Source: Lewinellaceae bacterium (GTDB taxonomy: Bacteria > Bacteroidota > Bacteroidia > Chitinophagales > Saprospiraceae). From it: 64,000 nucleotides of DNA. The first letter of the stretch is position 1. Each line of letters opens with the position of its first letter. The notes beneath the pieces were generated by a model. It made no database searches. It had not been told where the DNA came from and saw only the letters and a list, made by a program, of their open reading frames with translations. Of this stretch, positions 53,807 through 62,553 are shown piece after piece. Position numbers and translations under genes: made by a program. The stretch lies in assembly GCA_020636445.1 (NCBI GenBank), contig JACJXV010000019.1, positions 5,745 through 69,744 on the forward strand. The letters are read 5' to 3'.

Positions 53807-55039
53807 ATGAAGAACGTACTCAAGATTTCACTAGCCCTGCTGGTAGTTGCGATGATGTCTTGCGGAAAGCGCGAGTCGGGCGAATTGATCGGGGCCTCCG
53901 ATCGACCGGTATGGAAAGGCTTTAACCCTTATGGCATGGTTTACGTGCCCTCCGGAACCGTATTGGTAGGTCCAAGTGATCAGGACGTGAGCGCTACTTT
54001 CGTCCAGCGGCCCAAACAAATCTCCATCCAGGGTTTTTACATGGATGATACAGAAATTACCAATAACGAGTATCGCCAGTTTGTCTACTGGGTGCGCGAC
54101 TCTATCGCTCACACCATTCTGGGCCATTTCCGGGATGACACCGACGAAGAGCGTATCGATTGGGATTATGATATTGATTGGGAAGATGAAACGCTCGAAG
54201 AAATGTATTTCCAGGGTGACGATCGCTTCGCCGGCCGCAAGGAATACAATACCGAGATGTTCAAGTATACCTACAGCTGGTTTGACTGGCAACGTGCCGC
54301 CGGTGACCGTGGCAACTCACCTCGGACTCAATTCATCAAGAAGAAGACTGTAAAAGTTTATCCCGACACATTGGTATGGGTGCGCGATTTTGCCTACTCC
54401 TACAATGAACCGATGGCTCGGAACTACTTCTGGCACCCGGCATACGACGACTACCCCGTAGTTGGTGTAGACTGGCACATGGCCAACGCATTCTGCTTCT
54501 GGCGGACTATGCTTTACAACCAGTATCTGGGTAAAGATCAGGTAAATACGGAAAACTTCCGTTTACCTTCAGAGTTTGAATGGGAATATGCAGCGCGTGG
54601 TGGTCACGAACTGGCACCTTATCCCTGGGGGGGGCCCTACATCCGCAATGCGAAGGGTTGCCTTCTGGCTAACTTTAAACCCGGCCGTGGTAACTATCCT
54701 GAAGATGGTGGCATGTATACGGTGAAAGCTGATGCCTATTTCCCCAACGATTACGGCCTGTACAATATGGCTGGTAACGTGTCGGAATGGACACTGACCG
54801 CTTACAGCGAAAATGCCATATCACGGGTGCATGACCAGAACCCCGATTACCGCTACGATGCGGAAGACAGTGATGATCCCAGCAACAAACGTAAAGTTAT
54901 TCGCGGAGGTTCCTGGAAAGATGTACACTTCTTCCTGCAAAACAGTACCCGGAACTATGAGTACCAGGACACTACGAAGTCTTACATCGGCTTCCGCTGC
55001 GTACTTACCTTCCTGGGGCGCTCAATTAACGATTTCTAG
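53807..55039 (+). CDS. gldK: Gliding motility / T9SS lipoprotein GldK (PorK)
   Basis: 410 residues from the ATG at 53807. Lipoprotein signal KNVLKISLALLVVAMMSC with Cys19. The rest is a SUMF1/formylglycine-generating-enzyme-like domain without catalytic function: GMVYVPSGTVLVGPSDQDV, MDDTEITNNEYRQFVYWVRD, FRLPSEFEWEYAARGGHELA, NMAGNVSEWTLTAYS, IRGGSWKD and YIGFRCVL. GldK with GldN forms the large periplasmic ring attached to the outer membrane in type IX secretion. First of gldK-L-M-N; a hairpin follows. Confidence 0.96.
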   Translation: MKNVLKISLALLVVAMMSCGKRESGELIGASDRPVWKGFNPYGMVYVPSGTVLVGPSDQDVSATFVQRPKQISIQGFYMDDTEITNNEYRQFVYWVRDSIAHTILGHFRDDTDEERIDWDYDIDWEDETLEEMYFQGDDRFAGRKEYNTEMFKYTYSWFDWQRAAGDRGNSPRTQFIKKKTVKVYPDTLVWVRDFAYSYNEPMARNYFWHPAYDDYPVVGVDWHMANAFCFWRTMLYNQYLGKDQVNTENFRLPSEFEWEYAARGGHELAPYPWGGPYIRNAKGCLLANFKPGRGNYPEDGGMYTVKADAYFPNDYGLYNMAGNVSEWTLTAYSENAISRVHDQNPDYRYDAEDSDDPSNKRKVIRGGSWKDVHFFLQNSTRNYEYQDTTKSYIGFRCVLTFLGRSINDF

Positions 55040-55064
55040 TATGTAATCGCCCTTTTTTCCCAAC

Positions 55065-55104
55065 AAATAAGGATATTGCGGTCTTTTCTGCAATATCCTT
55101 ATTT
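55065..55104 (+). terminator. Hairpin between gldK and gldL
   Basis: AAATAAGGATATTGC and GCAATATCCTTATTT form a perfect 15-bp stem with a 10-nt loop. It lies within the presumed operon, so it may attenuate transcription or stabilise the gldK message. Confidence 0.75.
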
Positions 55105-55224
55105 AATTACAGAAAATAACGGCTTAGCTGTAACCTTTTTACAAAACGTCATTATATCAAATGTGGGTAATAACCCCCCAATTGAATTTGACCTGTTTCA
55201 ATAACCACTAAAAGTTAAAAACCA

Positions 55225-55845
55225 ATGAGCTTCGTTAAGACGAAAGGCTTTAAGTACTTCAAGAACCTGATCATCGGTGTAGGTGCCTCAATTGTACTTT
55301 TGGGAGCCCTTTTCAAAATTATGTCCTGGCCACTGGCTGACGAGATGCTGATCGCAGGGATGCTTACAGAAGCAATTCTGTTCTTCTTCCTGGGTGTTAT
55401 TGGCCCCGAAAAGGACTACTACTGGGAGAAACTTTACCCAGGCCTCGACAACTACAATGCCCAGATTCAGCCGCTGGCTGCCGGCCCGGTTGGTGCCGCT
55501 CCGGTAAACACGCCTGCCCTTAATGGTGAGGTAGTTGAACAACAGCTGGGTGGCATGTTATCTGAGCTGCAAGTAATGTCTAAAAGCTTGTCTTCACTCA
55601 AAGCCCTGCAGGAGGTTGACTTCTCAGGTACGCGTGATCAGCTCAAGACCATGTCCAACTTTTATACCAAACTGAACGAAGCGATGGTCGATCTGGCCGA
55701 TTCGGTAGAAGAAGCCAAAGCTTACAAAGAGCAACTCGGCGAACTCAACCAGAATATTGGTCGGTTGAATAGCACCTACGCGTCGCTCAACTCCGTTTAC
55801 GGCAACGTAATTTCGGCGATGGCTGGCGTTAAGCACAACGGCTAA
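55225..55845 (+). CDS. gldL: T9SS motor protein GldL
   Basis: 206 residues. Two N-terminal membrane helices, LIIGVGASIVLLGALFKIMSW (broken into two parts here, residues about 13-33) and LIAGMLTEAILFFFLGVIGP (about 43-62), the second with the conserved Glu used for proton coupling. A long cytoplasmic helical region with coiled-coil character follows (MSELQVMSKSLSSLKALQEV type; EEAKAYKEQLGELNQNIGRL). With GldM it forms the 5:2 rotary motor that powers secretion and gliding. Confidence 0.95.
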   Translation: MSFVKTKGFKYFKNLIIGVGASIVLLGALFKIMSWPLADEMLIAGMLTEAILFFFLGVIGPEKDYYWEKLYPGLDNYNAQIQPLAAGPVGAAPVNTPALNGEVVEQQLGGMLSELQVMSKSLSSLKALQEVDFSGTRDQLKTMSNFYTKLNEAMVDLADSVEEAKAYKEQLGELNQNIGRLNSTYASLNSVYGNVISAMAGVKHNG

Positions 55846-55898
55846 TCCCCACGGCTTTTTTTGGTTCTTTTTTTACCTGAACACGAAAACGAAAAATT

Positions 55899-57173
55899 AT
55901 GTCCATACCAAAGGAGCCGCGGCAGTTGATGATTAACCTGATGTATCTGGTACTCACCGCCATGTTGGCCCTGAACGTTTCGGCCAAGATCATCAACGCC
56001 TTTTTTGTCATCGACCGCGGTATTAAAAGCAGTAATAGTATTATTGATGAGTCCAATGCCTTTGCTTCACAGGCATTGGAAAAAGCTATCGAACAAGACC
56101 CGGAGAAATACCGACCATTGCTCGATGCCGCCAAGCAGGTGCAATCCATCTCCAAGGATTTTAACAGCTTTGTAGAATCAATTCGGGACACCCTGGTTGA
56201 ATCAACGGGTGGGTATTATCCGGAGGACGACAAGCATCACCCTGGCCTGCCTAAAGGCTACAAGAATAAGGATGTTACTACCCGTATTCTGGTAAACCAG
56301 GGCAAAGGTGAACTCCTTAAAGACCGGGTTTTGAATACCCACAAGCAGGTGATGGACATCGTCACCAGATTGAAAGGTATTGAAGGCACTGAGATCAACG
56401 ATCAGACGCTGGCTGACCTGGAAAAAAGTATTTCCCTGACCATCAGCAATGACTGGGAAAAAGACAGGGTGGCCAAATCCTGGTCTGAATTTACCTTTAA
56501 GCAAATGCCCCTGGCATCGGTTTTCCCACTGCTCACCAAGTTTCAGAACGACATGAAAAGTTCGGAAGCTGCGGTGATCAACTACCTGGCGAAAAACGTT
56601 GGGGCCGAATCCTTTAAGGTTGATAACTTCATTCCGATCTCCTCAGCCCGCAAGAGCTATGTGATTGCCGGCGAACCCTATGAAGCCGAAATTTCGGTAG
56701 GTGCTACCTCCAAGTCGATTACCCAGAACGTTGAAATTAGGGTCAATGGTGCGGCGCTGAAAGCGGAGGATGGTGTCGCCAAATACTCTGCATCTACGGG
56801 AGGAAGTACCGGGATTAAGAAGTATAAGGTAGATGTTACCCTTACCAACCCTTCTACCGGCAAACGCGAAACCTATTCCAAGGAGTTTGAATATGAAGTT
56901 GGACGCCGATCTGTAACGGTTTCGGCCGACAAGATGAACGTATTCTACAAAGGGGTAGAAAACCCAATTTCCGTGGTAGCTGCCGGCGTATCATCCAATG
57001 AACTTCGCGTTAGTGGTTCCAATGTGACTCTGCGGGGAAGCGGAGGGAAATATACTGCCGACGTTACATCCTCCAATGGTGTAGCCAAAATCACGGTTTC
57101 CGGTGGTGGGCTATCGGCCAGTACATTCGAATTCCGGATCAAACCTATTCCTGATCCTGTAGCCCAGAAGTAA
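55899..57173 (+). CDS. gldM: T9SS motor protein GldM, domains D1-D3 (frame ends early)
   Basis: 424 residues up to a TAA at 57171; full GldM proteins have about 510-540. It begins with the membrane helix MINLMYLVLTAMLALNVSAK (after SIPKEPRQL) and continues with a helical D1 (VIDRGIKSSNSIIDESNAFA) and immunoglobulin-like D2 and D3 regions (NFIPISSARKSYVIAGEPYE, GRRSVTVSADKMNVFYKGVE). It ends IKPIPDPVAQK, the linker before domain D4. The last domain is encoded immediately after, in the +1 frame (57172-57474). Either the sequence has a single-base error or the gene is frameshifted. An intact gldM is expected to be needed for type IX secretion. Confidence 0.93.
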   Translation: MSIPKEPRQLMINLMYLVLTAMLALNVSAKIINAFFVIDRGIKSSNSIIDESNAFASQALEKAIEQDPEKYRPLLDAAKQVQSISKDFNSFVESIRDTLVESTGGYYPEDDKHHPGLPKGYKNKDVTTRILVNQGKGELLKDRVLNTHKQVMDIVTRLKGIEGTEINDQTLADLEKSISLTISNDWEKDRVAKSWSEFTFKQMPLASVFPLLTKFQNDMKSSEAAVINYLAKNVGAESFKVDNFIPISSARKSYVIAGEPYEAEISVGATSKSITQNVEIRVNGAALKAEDGVAKYSASTGGSTGIKKYKVDVTLTNPSTGKRETYSKEFEYEVGRRSVTVSADKMNVFYKGVENPISVVAAGVSSNELRVSGSNVTLRGSGGKYTADVTSSNGVAKITVSGGGLSASTFEFRIKPIPDPVAQK

Positions 57174-57474
57174 CTCCACTGGTGGTGATATCGGAAACGG
57201 TGAATTCAAAGCTCAGCGGGGCGTGATAGCCGTGTTGAACAACTTTGACTTTGATGCCCGTTGTGAAATTGCTGGCTTCGAGCTTGTTTATGCCCCGCGT
57301 CGCCAGGATCCCATTCCGGTAATCAATCCTGGAAGTACCTTTAATGGCCAAGCACGCGATCTGATCGGCCAGGCTAAGCCCGGTGATTCTTATTACTTCA
57401 ATAACGTCCGTGCCAGATGCCCGGGCGATCCGGCTTCCAGAAAAATTAACTCAATGGTATTTACCATTAAGTAA
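57172..57474 (+). pseudogene. gldM: GldM domain D4, out of frame with the rest
   Basis: Reading from 57172 in the +1 frame gives NSTGGDIGNGEFKAQRGVIA, then VLNNFDFDARCEIAGFELVY and so on to KINSMVFTIK and TAA at 57474. This is the last domain of GldM, and joined to the upstream frame (PDPVAQK then NSTGG) it makes a continuous normal protein of about 525 residues. The frames can only be joined between the TAG at 57160-57162 in this frame and the TAA at 57171-57173 in the other, that is, within about 11 nt. On its own this part has no start near its beginning and no signal to reach the periplasm. Confidence 0.85.
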
Positions 57475-57494
57475 TTTTTTTTAGCACCTCTATG

Positions 57495-57546
57495 AAATAG
57501 TGTACCAGATTCCACCGTTTATCTGGTACACTATTTTGGTAAAAAC
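57495..57546 (+). terminator. Hairpin between gldM and gldN
   Basis: AAATAGTGTACCAGA and TCTGGTACACTATTT form a perfect 15-bp stem with a 22-nt loop, 9 bp before the gldN start codon. Being inside the operon, it may reduce or process transcription into gldN. Confidence 0.7.
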
Positions 57547-57555
57547 GGACCAAAC

Positions 57556-58416
57556 ATGAAAGTTGTCGCAAAATCTTTTGCTCTTTTCCTTTTCTGCTGC
57601 CTGGCGCTAAGTGCCTGGGGGCAGCTTCCTGAAAATATCATGACTGAATCGGGGATGCCGATGCGGCCCCTTCCCGTTGACGATGTGGTAGAAAGCTCTA
57701 TCACGGTCAATAAACGGGTACTGCCCTACGAGCAACCGCGTGAAGCTGATATCTTCTGGAAAAAACGCGTGTGGCGTATTATCGATGTACGGGAAAAAAT
57801 GAACCTGGCCTTTGCTTATCCCAAGCGCCCGTTCCTGGAAATCCTGATCGATGCCACCAAAGATCCCGAAAACCCCCTGCGCGTTTTTGGTGATGAAGAA
57901 TTCAAACAGGTATTGGATACCGCTACCCTCAACCAGGTACTCTACCGGGTGGATACGGTGCCCATTACCGACCCAACCACTTATGAGGTTACCATCCAGA
58001 TCATCAAAAATGATATCAATTTTGATGATATTGAACGCTACCGGGTAAAGGAAATGTGGTTCTTCGACAAAGAATCCTCTACCCTGCAGGTTCGCATTCT
58101 GGGTATTGCCCCAGTCGTGCCAGTAATGGCCGATAATGGCGATAAAATCGGAGAACGGGCGATGTTCTGGATCTACTATCCGGAGGCTCGCGAAGTATTG
58201 GCTCGTGAACAGGTGTTCAACCCCTACAATGATGCCTCTCCCCTCACCTGGGAAGATATCTTCGAAATGCGCTATTTCTCGAGCTATGTGTACAAAGCCT
58301 CTAACGTGAAAGATCTGCGTTTGCAGGATGAATACACCGGCCGCGACATGCTACTCGAAGCTGAAAAGATCAAACAACAGATCTTTAACTTCGAAAATGA
58401 TCTTTGGACCTACTAA
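57556..58416 (+). CDS. gldN: T9SS ring protein GldN (PorN)
   Basis: 286 residues. Signal peptide (SFALFLFCCLALSAWGQ), then the GldN/PorN domain with DIFWKKRVWRIIDVREKMNL, AFAYPKRPFLEILIDATKDP, YRVKEMWFFDKESSTLQVRI, FWIYYPEAREVLAREQVFNP and LTWEDIFEMRYFSSYVYKAS. It interacts with GldK in the periplasmic ring. Last gene of the gld group, followed by a T-rich terminator. Confidence 0.96.
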   Translation: MKVVAKSFALFLFCCLALSAWGQLPENIMTESGMPMRPLPVDDVVESSITVNKRVLPYEQPREADIFWKKRVWRIIDVREKMNLAFAYPKRPFLEILIDATKDPENPLRVFGDEEFKQVLDTATLNQVLYRVDTVPITDPTTYEVTIQIIKNDINFDDIERYRVKEMWFFDKESSTLQVRILGIAPVVPVMADNGDKIGERAMFWIYYPEAREVLAREQVFNPYNDASPLTWEDIFEMRYFSSYVYKASNVKDLRLQDEYTGRDMLLEAEKIKQQIFNFENDLWTY

Positions 58417-58441
58417 TAACCCTGGTCCGTATTAAGAGGTC

Positions 58442-58480
58442 AAAATCCCGAATTCCGGTACTCCCGGGGTTCGGGATTTT
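58442..58480 (+). terminator. Terminator of the gld cluster
   Basis: AAAATCCCGAA and TTCGGGATTTT form an 11-bp stem with a further GC-rich inner part, followed by TCGTTTTTCG. Confidence 0.85.
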
Positions 58481-58501
58481 TCGTTTTTCGTACCTTACCT
58501 C

Positions 58502-58564
58502 GCAGTGGGCAGTGGGCAGCGAATAACGAGTAACGAGTAACGAGCAACCATTAACGAACAACAT
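58502..58564. repeat. Heptamer array joining GCAGTGG and GTAACGA words, 9 units
   Basis: Nine units in one 7-nt register: GCAGTGG twice, GCAGCGA, ATAACGA, GTAACGA twice, GCAACCA, TTAACGA, ACAACAT. It ends 5 bp before the ATG of the HD gene, so the leader of that gene is made of the repeat. It links two word types that occur separately elsewhere. Confidence 0.85.
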
Positions 58565-58569
58565 CCATC

Positions 58570-59796
58570 ATGCTGCGGCAAAAAATCCTGAATGACCCTG
58601 TTTATGGTTTTATTGATATACCCTCCGGGATTATCTTTCAGCTCATTGAACATCCTTATTTCCAGCGCCTGCGCCGGATTAAGCAGGTCAGCCTGACGCA
58701 CTATGTCTATCCCGGAGCTTTGCATACCCGGTTTCATCATGCCCTGGGGGCTTTGCATCTTATGCAACAGGCCATTCGCACCTTGCGCGAAAAAGGCGTA
58801 GAGATCACTCCTGAAGAAGCTGAAGGGGTTTCTATTGCTATCTTGCTGCATGATATTGGGCACGGTCCTTTCTCCCACACCCTTGAACATACCCTGATCC
58901 AGGTGCACCATGAGCGCATTTCGGCATTGTTCATGGAAAAACTGAATGAAGAATTCCAGGGGGCCCTTTCCCTGGCCATCCAGATCTTTCGCGATGAATA
59001 CCCAAAAAAATTCTTATCCCAACTTGTTTCCGGGCAATTAGATATGGACCGCCTGGATTACCTGACCCGCGATAGTTTCTTTACAGGTGTTTACGAGGGT
59101 GTAATTGGGTACGATCGGATTATCAAAATGCTCTCTGTGCATGATGGTGAATTGGTTGTGGAAGAAAAAGGCATCTACAGTGTAGAGAAATTTCTGATCT
59201 CCCGACGGTTGATGTACTGGCAAGTGTACCTCCACAAAACGGTACTGTCCGCTGAGCAAATGTTGGTGCGCACGCTGCAGCGAGCCCGCCACCTGGCAAC
59301 AACCGGCTGGGACCTGCCCGGCTCGCCGCCATTGCGTTTTTTCCTAACCAATACGGTTACCGAAAATGACTTCGACACGAACCGCGATACACTGCTCGAG
59401 TATTTTGCCGCCCTGGATGATTTCGATATCGTTGCCGCGCTGAAAAACTGGATGTATGCGCCTGACCGCGTGCTTGCCTTTCTAGCCCAAAGCCTGATTA
59501 ACCGGCGGCTTTTCAAACTCGAACTGCAAAACACCCCCATCGCCATAGCGCGAATGGAGGAGATGAAACAACAGGTTGCTGGCTGGTGGAATGGCCAGGC
59601 AGAAGATATTCCCTACCTGGTGTTTGCTGGACAGGAAAGTAACAATACTTATAATACCCAAAAGGCCGAAATCCAAATTCTTTACAAGAATGGTGAGGTC
59701 AGGCCCATGTCTACCAGTGTAGATTTTGAAATCCAACCCCGCAATACGGTAAAATATTATTTATGCTATCCCAAGATGCAGGATCAGCCGCTTTAG
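58570..59796 (+). CDS. HD-domain phosphohydrolase (dNTPase-like)
   Basis: 408 residues. The HD metal site is complete: LHTRFHHALGALHLM (first His), ILLHDIGHGPFSHTLEHTL (His-Asp) and QLDMDRLDYLTRDSFFTGVY (last Asp). This matches the SAMHD1/dGTPase-like HD family with the word DxxDRxDYxxRDS. Substrates would be deoxynucleoside triphosphates or related nucleotides. Start at 58570 directly after a heptamer array; the stop codon at 59796 runs straight into another array. Cytoplasmic. Confidence 0.9.
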   Translation: MLRQKILNDPVYGFIDIPSGIIFQLIEHPYFQRLRRIKQVSLTHYVYPGALHTRFHHALGALHLMQQAIRTLREKGVEITPEEAEGVSIAILLHDIGHGPFSHTLEHTLIQVHHERISALFMEKLNEEFQGALSLAIQIFRDEYPKKFLSQLVSGQLDMDRLDYLTRDSFFTGVYEGVIGYDRIIKMLSVHDGELVVEEKGIYSVEKFLISRRLMYWQVYLHKTVLSAEQMLVRTLQRARHLATTGWDLPGSPPLRFFLTNTVTENDFDTNRDTLLEYFAALDDFDIVAALKNWMYAPDRVLAFLAQSLINRRLFKLELQNTPIAIARMEEMKQQVAGWWNGQAEDIPYLVFAGQESNNTYNTQKAEIQILYKNGEVRPMSTSVDFEIQPRNTVKYYLCYPKMQDQPL

Positions 59797-59799
59797 TGA

Positions 59800-59925
<126 letters not shown>

Positions 59926-59931
59926 AATCAG

Positions 59932-60091
59932 CCCGCCTGTGCTAAGCTTCGGCGGGTAAAAAACTTGTCCGCCTCCGGCGGATCACAAATTCACCCCGAC
60001 TTTGTCGGAGTCAGAAACTTGTAACTAAAAACCAGTAACCAGATACCAGAAATTTACCCGCCTCCGGCGGGCCAGATACCAGTAACCAGTA
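59932..60091. repeat. GC-rich hairpins and ACCAGTA heptamers
   Basis: Palindromes CCCGCC...GGCGGG (59932-59956), TCCGCCTCCGGCGGA (59968-59982), CCGAC-TTT-GTCGG (59996-60008) and CCCGCCTCCGGCGGG (60057-60071) alternate with heptamers ACCAGTA, ACCAGAT, ACCAGAA (60031-60051) and GCCAGAT, ACCAGTA, ACCAGTA (60071-60091). The rest of the 59797-60292 gap has no gene. Confidence 0.8.
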
Positions 60092-60292
60092 CCACTCAAC
60101 GAAAAGTGAGTGCCCAGAAATTTGAACCCCAGACAGAACTAAACGGCCCTAAAAAGCATTAGTGTTGGAACAATAGTTAAGCAGTGTCCTTTCAGGACGT
60201 AAATAGCAGTCTGCTGACTACTCTGGCTGGCTTTACCCCAGATTTCCGTTTCCCGGGAGAAAAAATTATCCCAAACGCATAACCCTGTTCCC

Positions 60293-61555
60293 ATGAAAAT
60301 AGGTGAAAAAAACCTGTTATTTCTATTGGCGGTCATCCAGTTCTCGCATATTCTGGATTTCATGATCATTATGCCCCTGGGCAAGCAATTCATGCAAATT
60401 TTCGGCATCAACCCGCAGCAATTCAGTATGATTGTGTCCATTTATGCGGGTGCTGCTTTTACAATGAGCCTGGTGAGCGCTTCTTTTATCGATCGTTTTG
60501 ACCGCAAAAAAGCCCTGCTGTTCAACTTTGCCGGATTCATTATCGGCACCCTGGCCTGCTCGGTGGCCAACAGTTATGTATTATTCCTCGCTGCCAGAGC
60601 GCTTGCCGGAGCTTTCGGAGGTGTTCTGGGCGCCTTAATAATGGCTATTGTAGGAGATATGATTCCCTATGAACGACGGGCCAGCGCAATGGGAATTGTT
60701 ATGACAGCGTTTTCCGTTGCATCCGTAGCCGGTGTTCCGGCCGGTATTTTCCTGGCGGCGCATTTCACCTGGCGTGCACCTTTCCTGGTGATTGGGTTTG
60801 TAGCTTCCATCATCTTTACCGCCATAGTCATCTGGTTTCCTTCGCTGCGGGGACATATGCGGGCAGCTACCGTTGCGCAACCTCACCCGCTGGACACGTT
60901 TCTGACCATTGCCCGGGACCCCAACCAACTTAGGGCCTTGTTGTTCTCAGTTGTGCTGATGCTTGGCCATTTTACCATTATTCCTTTTATCGCTCCCTAC
61001 ATGCAGCTGAATGTAGGCTTCAGCGATTACCAGGTAACTTATATCTATTTAGTGGGGGGAACCTTAACGGTCTTCCTGCTTCCCTTGTTTGGCAAACTTG
61101 CCGATCGGTTTGGCAACCAGCAGGTCTTTACCCTGGCTAGTCTTTTTGCTCTTTTTTCCATTTTCGCTATTACCAACCTGCCCAGTGTTCCTATTGCGCT
61201 GGCCTTGATAGCAACCTCTTCCTTTTTTGCGGTAGCAAGTGGGCGAAATGTTCCGGCGATGACGATGGTTACTGCGGTGGTGCGACCCGAAAATCGAGGA
61301 GGATTCATGAGCGTACGTGCTTCCGCTAACCAACTGGCCCTTGCGCTGGGTTCTTTGATTGCCGGGATGATTATCACAAAAAACCCTGATGGCTCCCTGG
61401 CCCACTATCCCTGGGTAGGTTACTTTGCCATCCTGATGAGTATAATTGCCATTGGCTTAGCCTGGAAGTTAACCACACTTACCAACCCGACCGAAATACC
61501 AGACGTGTCCGGACAGGATGAATTAATGCAGGCCACGGAATTAGCCAGCGAATAG
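60293..61555 (+). CDS. MFS efflux transporter (DHA1/AraJ type)
   Basis: 420 residues with twelve hydrophobic segments. The start FLLAVIQFSHILDFMIIMPL is typical of the DHA1 arabinose/drug efflux group. The loop between helices 2 and 3 has the MFS motif as SFIDRFDRKKALLF, and the second half has GKLADRFGNQQVF. Helix 5 carries VAGVPAGIFLAAHFTWRAPF (motif C-like). The exported compound is unknown. The start is 367 bp after the heptamer array; an alpha/beta hydrolase gene follows after 37 bp. Confidence 0.9.
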   Translation: MKIGEKNLLFLLAVIQFSHILDFMIIMPLGKQFMQIFGINPQQFSMIVSIYAGAAFTMSLVSASFIDRFDRKKALLFNFAGFIIGTLACSVANSYVLFLAARALAGAFGGVLGALIMAIVGDMIPYERRASAMGIVMTAFSVASVAGVPAGIFLAAHFTWRAPFLVIGFVASIIFTAIVIWFPSLRGHMRAATVAQPHPLDTFLTIARDPNQLRALLFSVVLMLGHFTIIPFIAPYMQLNVGFSDYQVTYIYLVGGTLTVFLLPLFGKLADRFGNQQVFTLASLFALFSIFAITNLPSVPIALALIATSSFFAVASGRNVPAMTMVTAVVRPENRGGFMSVRASANQLALALGSLIAGMIITKNPDGSLAHYPWVGYFAILMSIIAIGLAWKLTTLTNPTEIPDVSGQDELMQATELASE

Positions 61556-61592
61556 CAGCCCCGTAAGATTGCTGTTTAAAATATATCTGCCT

Positions 61593-62429
61593 ATGCAAAC
61601 GGAAAATAACCTCCTTATCACGCCTCCTCATGGCCGGGCTTTTTTACTCGACGTATTCCATCCACACCAAGCCTCCCGAGGGGTAATCATTTTTGCCCAC
61701 GGTTTTAAGGGGTTTAAAGACTGGGGGCACTGGCATCTGCTAGCTGCGGGCTTTGCTCGGGTTGGCTATACCTTCGTGAAATTCAATTTTTCGCATAACG
61801 GAACTACCCTTGAGGAGCCTTTAGCATTGGCCGATCCGGAGGCCTTTGGCGCCAACAATTACCGTCTGGAACTCATTGATCTGGGAACCGTAGTCGATTG
61901 GTGCTGTGAGCACCTGGGGGCCGGATCTCCTGAACGACCTATTGCGCTGATTGGCCATAGCCGTGGAGGAGGAATCAGCATTCTCCATGCAGCTCAGGAT
62001 GAGCGAATTAAGATCCTGATCACCTGGGCCAGTGTCGACAATATGGCTTTTGCCTGGCAACGCTCCGGTGCCGCAGAGCAATGGCGCAAGGAGGGTGTGC
62101 TCTGGATTACCAATGCCCGTACCGGCCAACAGTTACCGTTGTATTTACCCTTTTTGGAAGACGTTGAAGCCCACCCTACCCAGTACGCCCTGCAACCTGC
62201 CTTACAAAAACTGACTTGCCCCTTACTCATTATCCACGGCAATGCCGACCCAAGCGTGCCCTTAGCGGCTGCCGAGCAATTGCACCAATGGAAACCTGAA
62301 GCCAAATTGGTGATCATCGATCAGGCAGACCATGTTTTCGGAGGATATCATCCTTATCCTCTAACTACATTACCCCCGCCCAGCCAACAACTATTGGACC
62401 GCTCCCTGGCGTTTCTGGCCGGACGGTAA
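61593..62429 (+). CDS. Alpha/beta hydrolase
   Basis: 278 residues from the ATG at 61593 (a TTG eight codons upstream is less likely). Serine hydrolase fold: oxyanion/entry HGFKGFKDWGHWH, nucleophile Ser in LIGHSRGGGISIL, acid Asp in HGNADPSVP and the His in DQADHVFGGYHP. The extended family name would be dienelactone-hydrolase-like or acyl-peptide esterase, and the substrate is unknown. Cytoplasmic, no signal. Probably cotranscribed with the upstream MFS gene. Confidence 0.88.
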   Translation: MQTENNLLITPPHGRAFLLDVFHPHQASRGVIIFAHGFKGFKDWGHWHLLAAGFARVGYTFVKFNFSHNGTTLEEPLALADPEAFGANNYRLELIDLGTVVDWCCEHLGAGSPERPIALIGHSRGGGISILHAAQDERIKILITWASVDNMAFAWQRSGAAEQWRKEGVLWITNARTGQQLPLYLPFLEDVEAHPTQYALQPALQKLTCPLLIIHGNADPSVPLAAAEQLHQWKPEAKLVIIDQADHVFGGYHPYPLTTLPPPSQQLLDRSLAFLAGR

Positions 62430-62488
62430 TGCAGGTTTTTAGCCCCGAGGACATGAACCCATAAAACCTTATCCCCGGGAAGCTCATC

Positions 62489-62513
62489 AATCCATGGTGA
62501 GAAGCATTATTTT
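62489..62513. repeat. Second copy of a 25-bp dispersed repeat
   Basis: AATCCATGGTG-AGAA-GCATTATTTT here and AATCCATGGTG-TGT-GCATTATTTT at 1310-1334 share 21 of about 25 positions. It lies 41 bp before the DUF6427 start. Confidence 0.5.
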
Positions 62514-62553
62514 TGGTATTTTGGCAGCGGATTAATCCTAAAGCCAATTTCCT

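Noticed and set aside
57163..57173. Certain programmed +1 frameshift in gldM
   Set aside because: The stop codon position resembles prfB, but AAG to AGT gives poor re-pairing and no stimulatory element is seen; kept only as one option.
58495..58911. 138-codon minus-strand frame with a repeat-derived C terminus
   Set aside because: Antisense to the HD hydrolase start, and its end is a translation of the heptamers.
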